Positions 62,811-64,000 of a DNA stretch of 64,000 nt are shown here, one piece after another. Both the position numbers and the translations under genes were made by a program. Positions within the stretch are counted from its first letter, which is position 1. Each line of letters starts with the position of its first letter. The DNA lies in contig OX439044.1 of assembly GCA_949317995.1 (NCBI GenBank), positions 27,476,733 through 27,540,732 on the forward strand, written 5' to 3'. Origin of the DNA: Acholoe squamosa. Its lineage: Eukaryota > Annelida > Polychaeta > Phyllodocida > Polynoidae. The notes under the pieces are model-generated. The model was not told where the DNA came from. It ran no database searches and saw only the letters and a program-made list of their open reading frames with translations.

Positions 62811-63974
62811 TCAACATAAATCGCTACAACGGTGACATGCAAACCATAAGTTTTCAAAACTTGATATATCATGATGCTCTCTAGTTTCGGTTTCTATTTC
62901 CATAATGGCGGGCCTGACGTTTCTCATTGGTACCGCGGGTACTTCATACACCAGTGGCTTGCGCCCTCCCGTGTTACGCGGGTTTCTGGCCTTCTTTCTT
63001 AGGTGCCTACGGCAGAGCACTACCGTAATTACCATAATACCAGCAGCTACTATAAGTCCCACCAATATGTATAGCACCGTGCTGTCTGGGAACATGCTGG
63101 TTTCCAATGCCTCCATGCCGTCTAACTTTTCAATCAGAGCCTGTATGGGCTGCCCATCAATGTCGCCGAGTTTAGTCAAATGTTCCATGAGATTGTGACA
63201 CTGGTCATCCATATCTCTCCAAATGGTCAATTCGGTCATTTTCACATTTTTAGGCGGTGTTACTATCCTATCCTCACGCATGACATGATACTCTTGCCGT
63301 CTTTTGAAGTATATAGACAATTCCAGTACATCAGCAAGTGCATTGCATCCAGACCCTAGTCTTATAACTGTGTATGGAGGTGCCACTGTTATTATTTTGG
63401 CATCCTCATCAGTGCCACAGTGCTTCCTCATATTAAAAGACGTTCCAGTCGCCACAAGCCATTCTCCATCAGACACATAATGTGCTACTGGTAACCTTGT
63501 TAGATACCTTAACCTGACACAAAGTTTCAATTTTACGCGCATCTCTTTGATACAATGCCAATGTGCAATAAGAGTGCCTGTTGGTCTCTTGTATAGCTGA
63601 TGTAAGAGAACAATATTTGATATCCCTTTGTGAGCATTCCCCGTATTGCCTTCCATCCTCAGAGATGGCAAAATTATGAAATTCCAATTCATAAGCTGCG
63701 GTTAACTCGGTCCCAGAATACGATACTGGAAGCTCCAAGGTTCCATGACCCTTAGTTTTCTGGAAATATCCAATAATGGTACCTCAATGCCTACCAAGAG
63801 AGTGCCATCCAATGCTACCGTATTGGTAGTGAGCACTTTATAATAATAAAATGGCCTTTCTCTAGGATCTTGTGGTAACATCAATCCAGGTGGCAATTCT
63901 AACTCCACCCCCTTTAATATTTGCACCAACTCTGGAGCAGGCAGTATGGTCGGTGTCAATTTCTGATCTGCCAA
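62811..63974 (-). pseudogene. env: Frameshifted retroviral-type envelope glycoprotein (F-like)
   Basis: Three overlapping minus-strand frame segments: 63974-63702, 63738-63469 and 63692-62811, so at least two single-base-type frameshifts (or sequencing errors) break it; the 5' part may extend past the window. The first segment has a VEVPLLD-like beta-strand pattern (GIEVPLLDISRK) resembling envelope/F proteins of errantiviruses. The last segment has a C...W...C...G-x-GC spacing (GEWLVATG, RKHCGT, RLGSGCNAL), a heptad-like stretch (LIEKLDGMEAL), one membrane segment (LYILVGLIVAAGIMVITVVL) and a basic cytoplasmic tail of about 70 residues. Its role would be membrane fusion and extracellular spread. 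Family assignment is by pattern only. As it stands it cannot be translated in one piece. Confidence 0.72.
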
Positions 63975-64000
63975 CTGATCTACCTTTCTGAAAAGTTCAT

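Noticed and set aside
1-64000. tRNA genes and hammerhead-type ribozymes
   Set aside because: No GGTTCRANNCC box with a matching A box was noticed, and CTGATGA strings (for example 17521) lack the partnering GAAA core and stems.

Overview
The window reads as nuclear DNA of an invertebrate animal, probably a marine mollusc or another lophotrochozoan. It has almost no dense coding outside retroelements. It is rich in miniature DNA transposons, homopolymer and (TA)n tracts, and short dispersed repeats that begin with (GAGT)n and carry a TTTAACGCC block, a style I associate with molluscan genomes. The taxon is inference; no host gene, tRNA or rRNA gene was recognised.

Left end (1-10195, minus strand): a Ty3/Gypsy retroelement reading right to left. 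It has a 5' LTR-like leader, a 963-residue Gag, a -1 frameshift site (GGGAAAC) leading into a complete protease/RT/RNase H/integrase Pol with a long charged tail, then three small ORFs. The first has a C2H2 zinc finger, the second starts on the stop codon of the first (TAATG), and the third looks like a Gag capsid domain and ends 12 bases before a polypurine tract. Gag and Pol have no internal stop.

Middle (10-33 kb): a graveyard of repeats. It includes an alternating 86-bp tandem array, two copies of a repeat carrying a GGACACCTGGCC minisatellite, several families of miniature inverted-repeat transposons, a long hairpin, a 1.17-kb TA-flanked element with an internal duplication, and SINE-like insertions, one with a perfect 10-bp target duplication.

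33-39 kb (plus strand): a broken Gypsy pol that lost its integrase zinc domain, split by a 499-bp insertion in RT. It is followed by a long broken post-pol ORF (zinc-finger remnant, highly charged stretch, Pro/Gln-rich end) interrupted by a SINE-like insertion, then a polypurine tract. 40.2-44.2 kb (minus strand): the integrase C-terminus of a third Gypsy element and another broken post-pol ORF of about 990 codons with Cys/His clusters.

44-62 kb: no recognisable gene, but an unusual density of local tandem duplications with many different periods (24, 28, 30, 36, 47, 54, 68, 76, 80, 105 and 130 bp), two long (TA)n runs and many T tracts. One repeat keeps a 159-codon ORF open with 13 octapeptide units. 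Right end (62.6-64 kb, minus strand): a frameshifted retroviral-type envelope glycoprotein gene, followed by a polypurine tract and the start of a 3' LTR; the rest of that element lies beyond the window.

The theme joining the regions is a group of Gypsy retroelements that carry extra coding sequence between pol and the 3' polypurine tract, with a different product in each element: capsid-like and zinc-finger proteins, a large charged protein, or an envelope.
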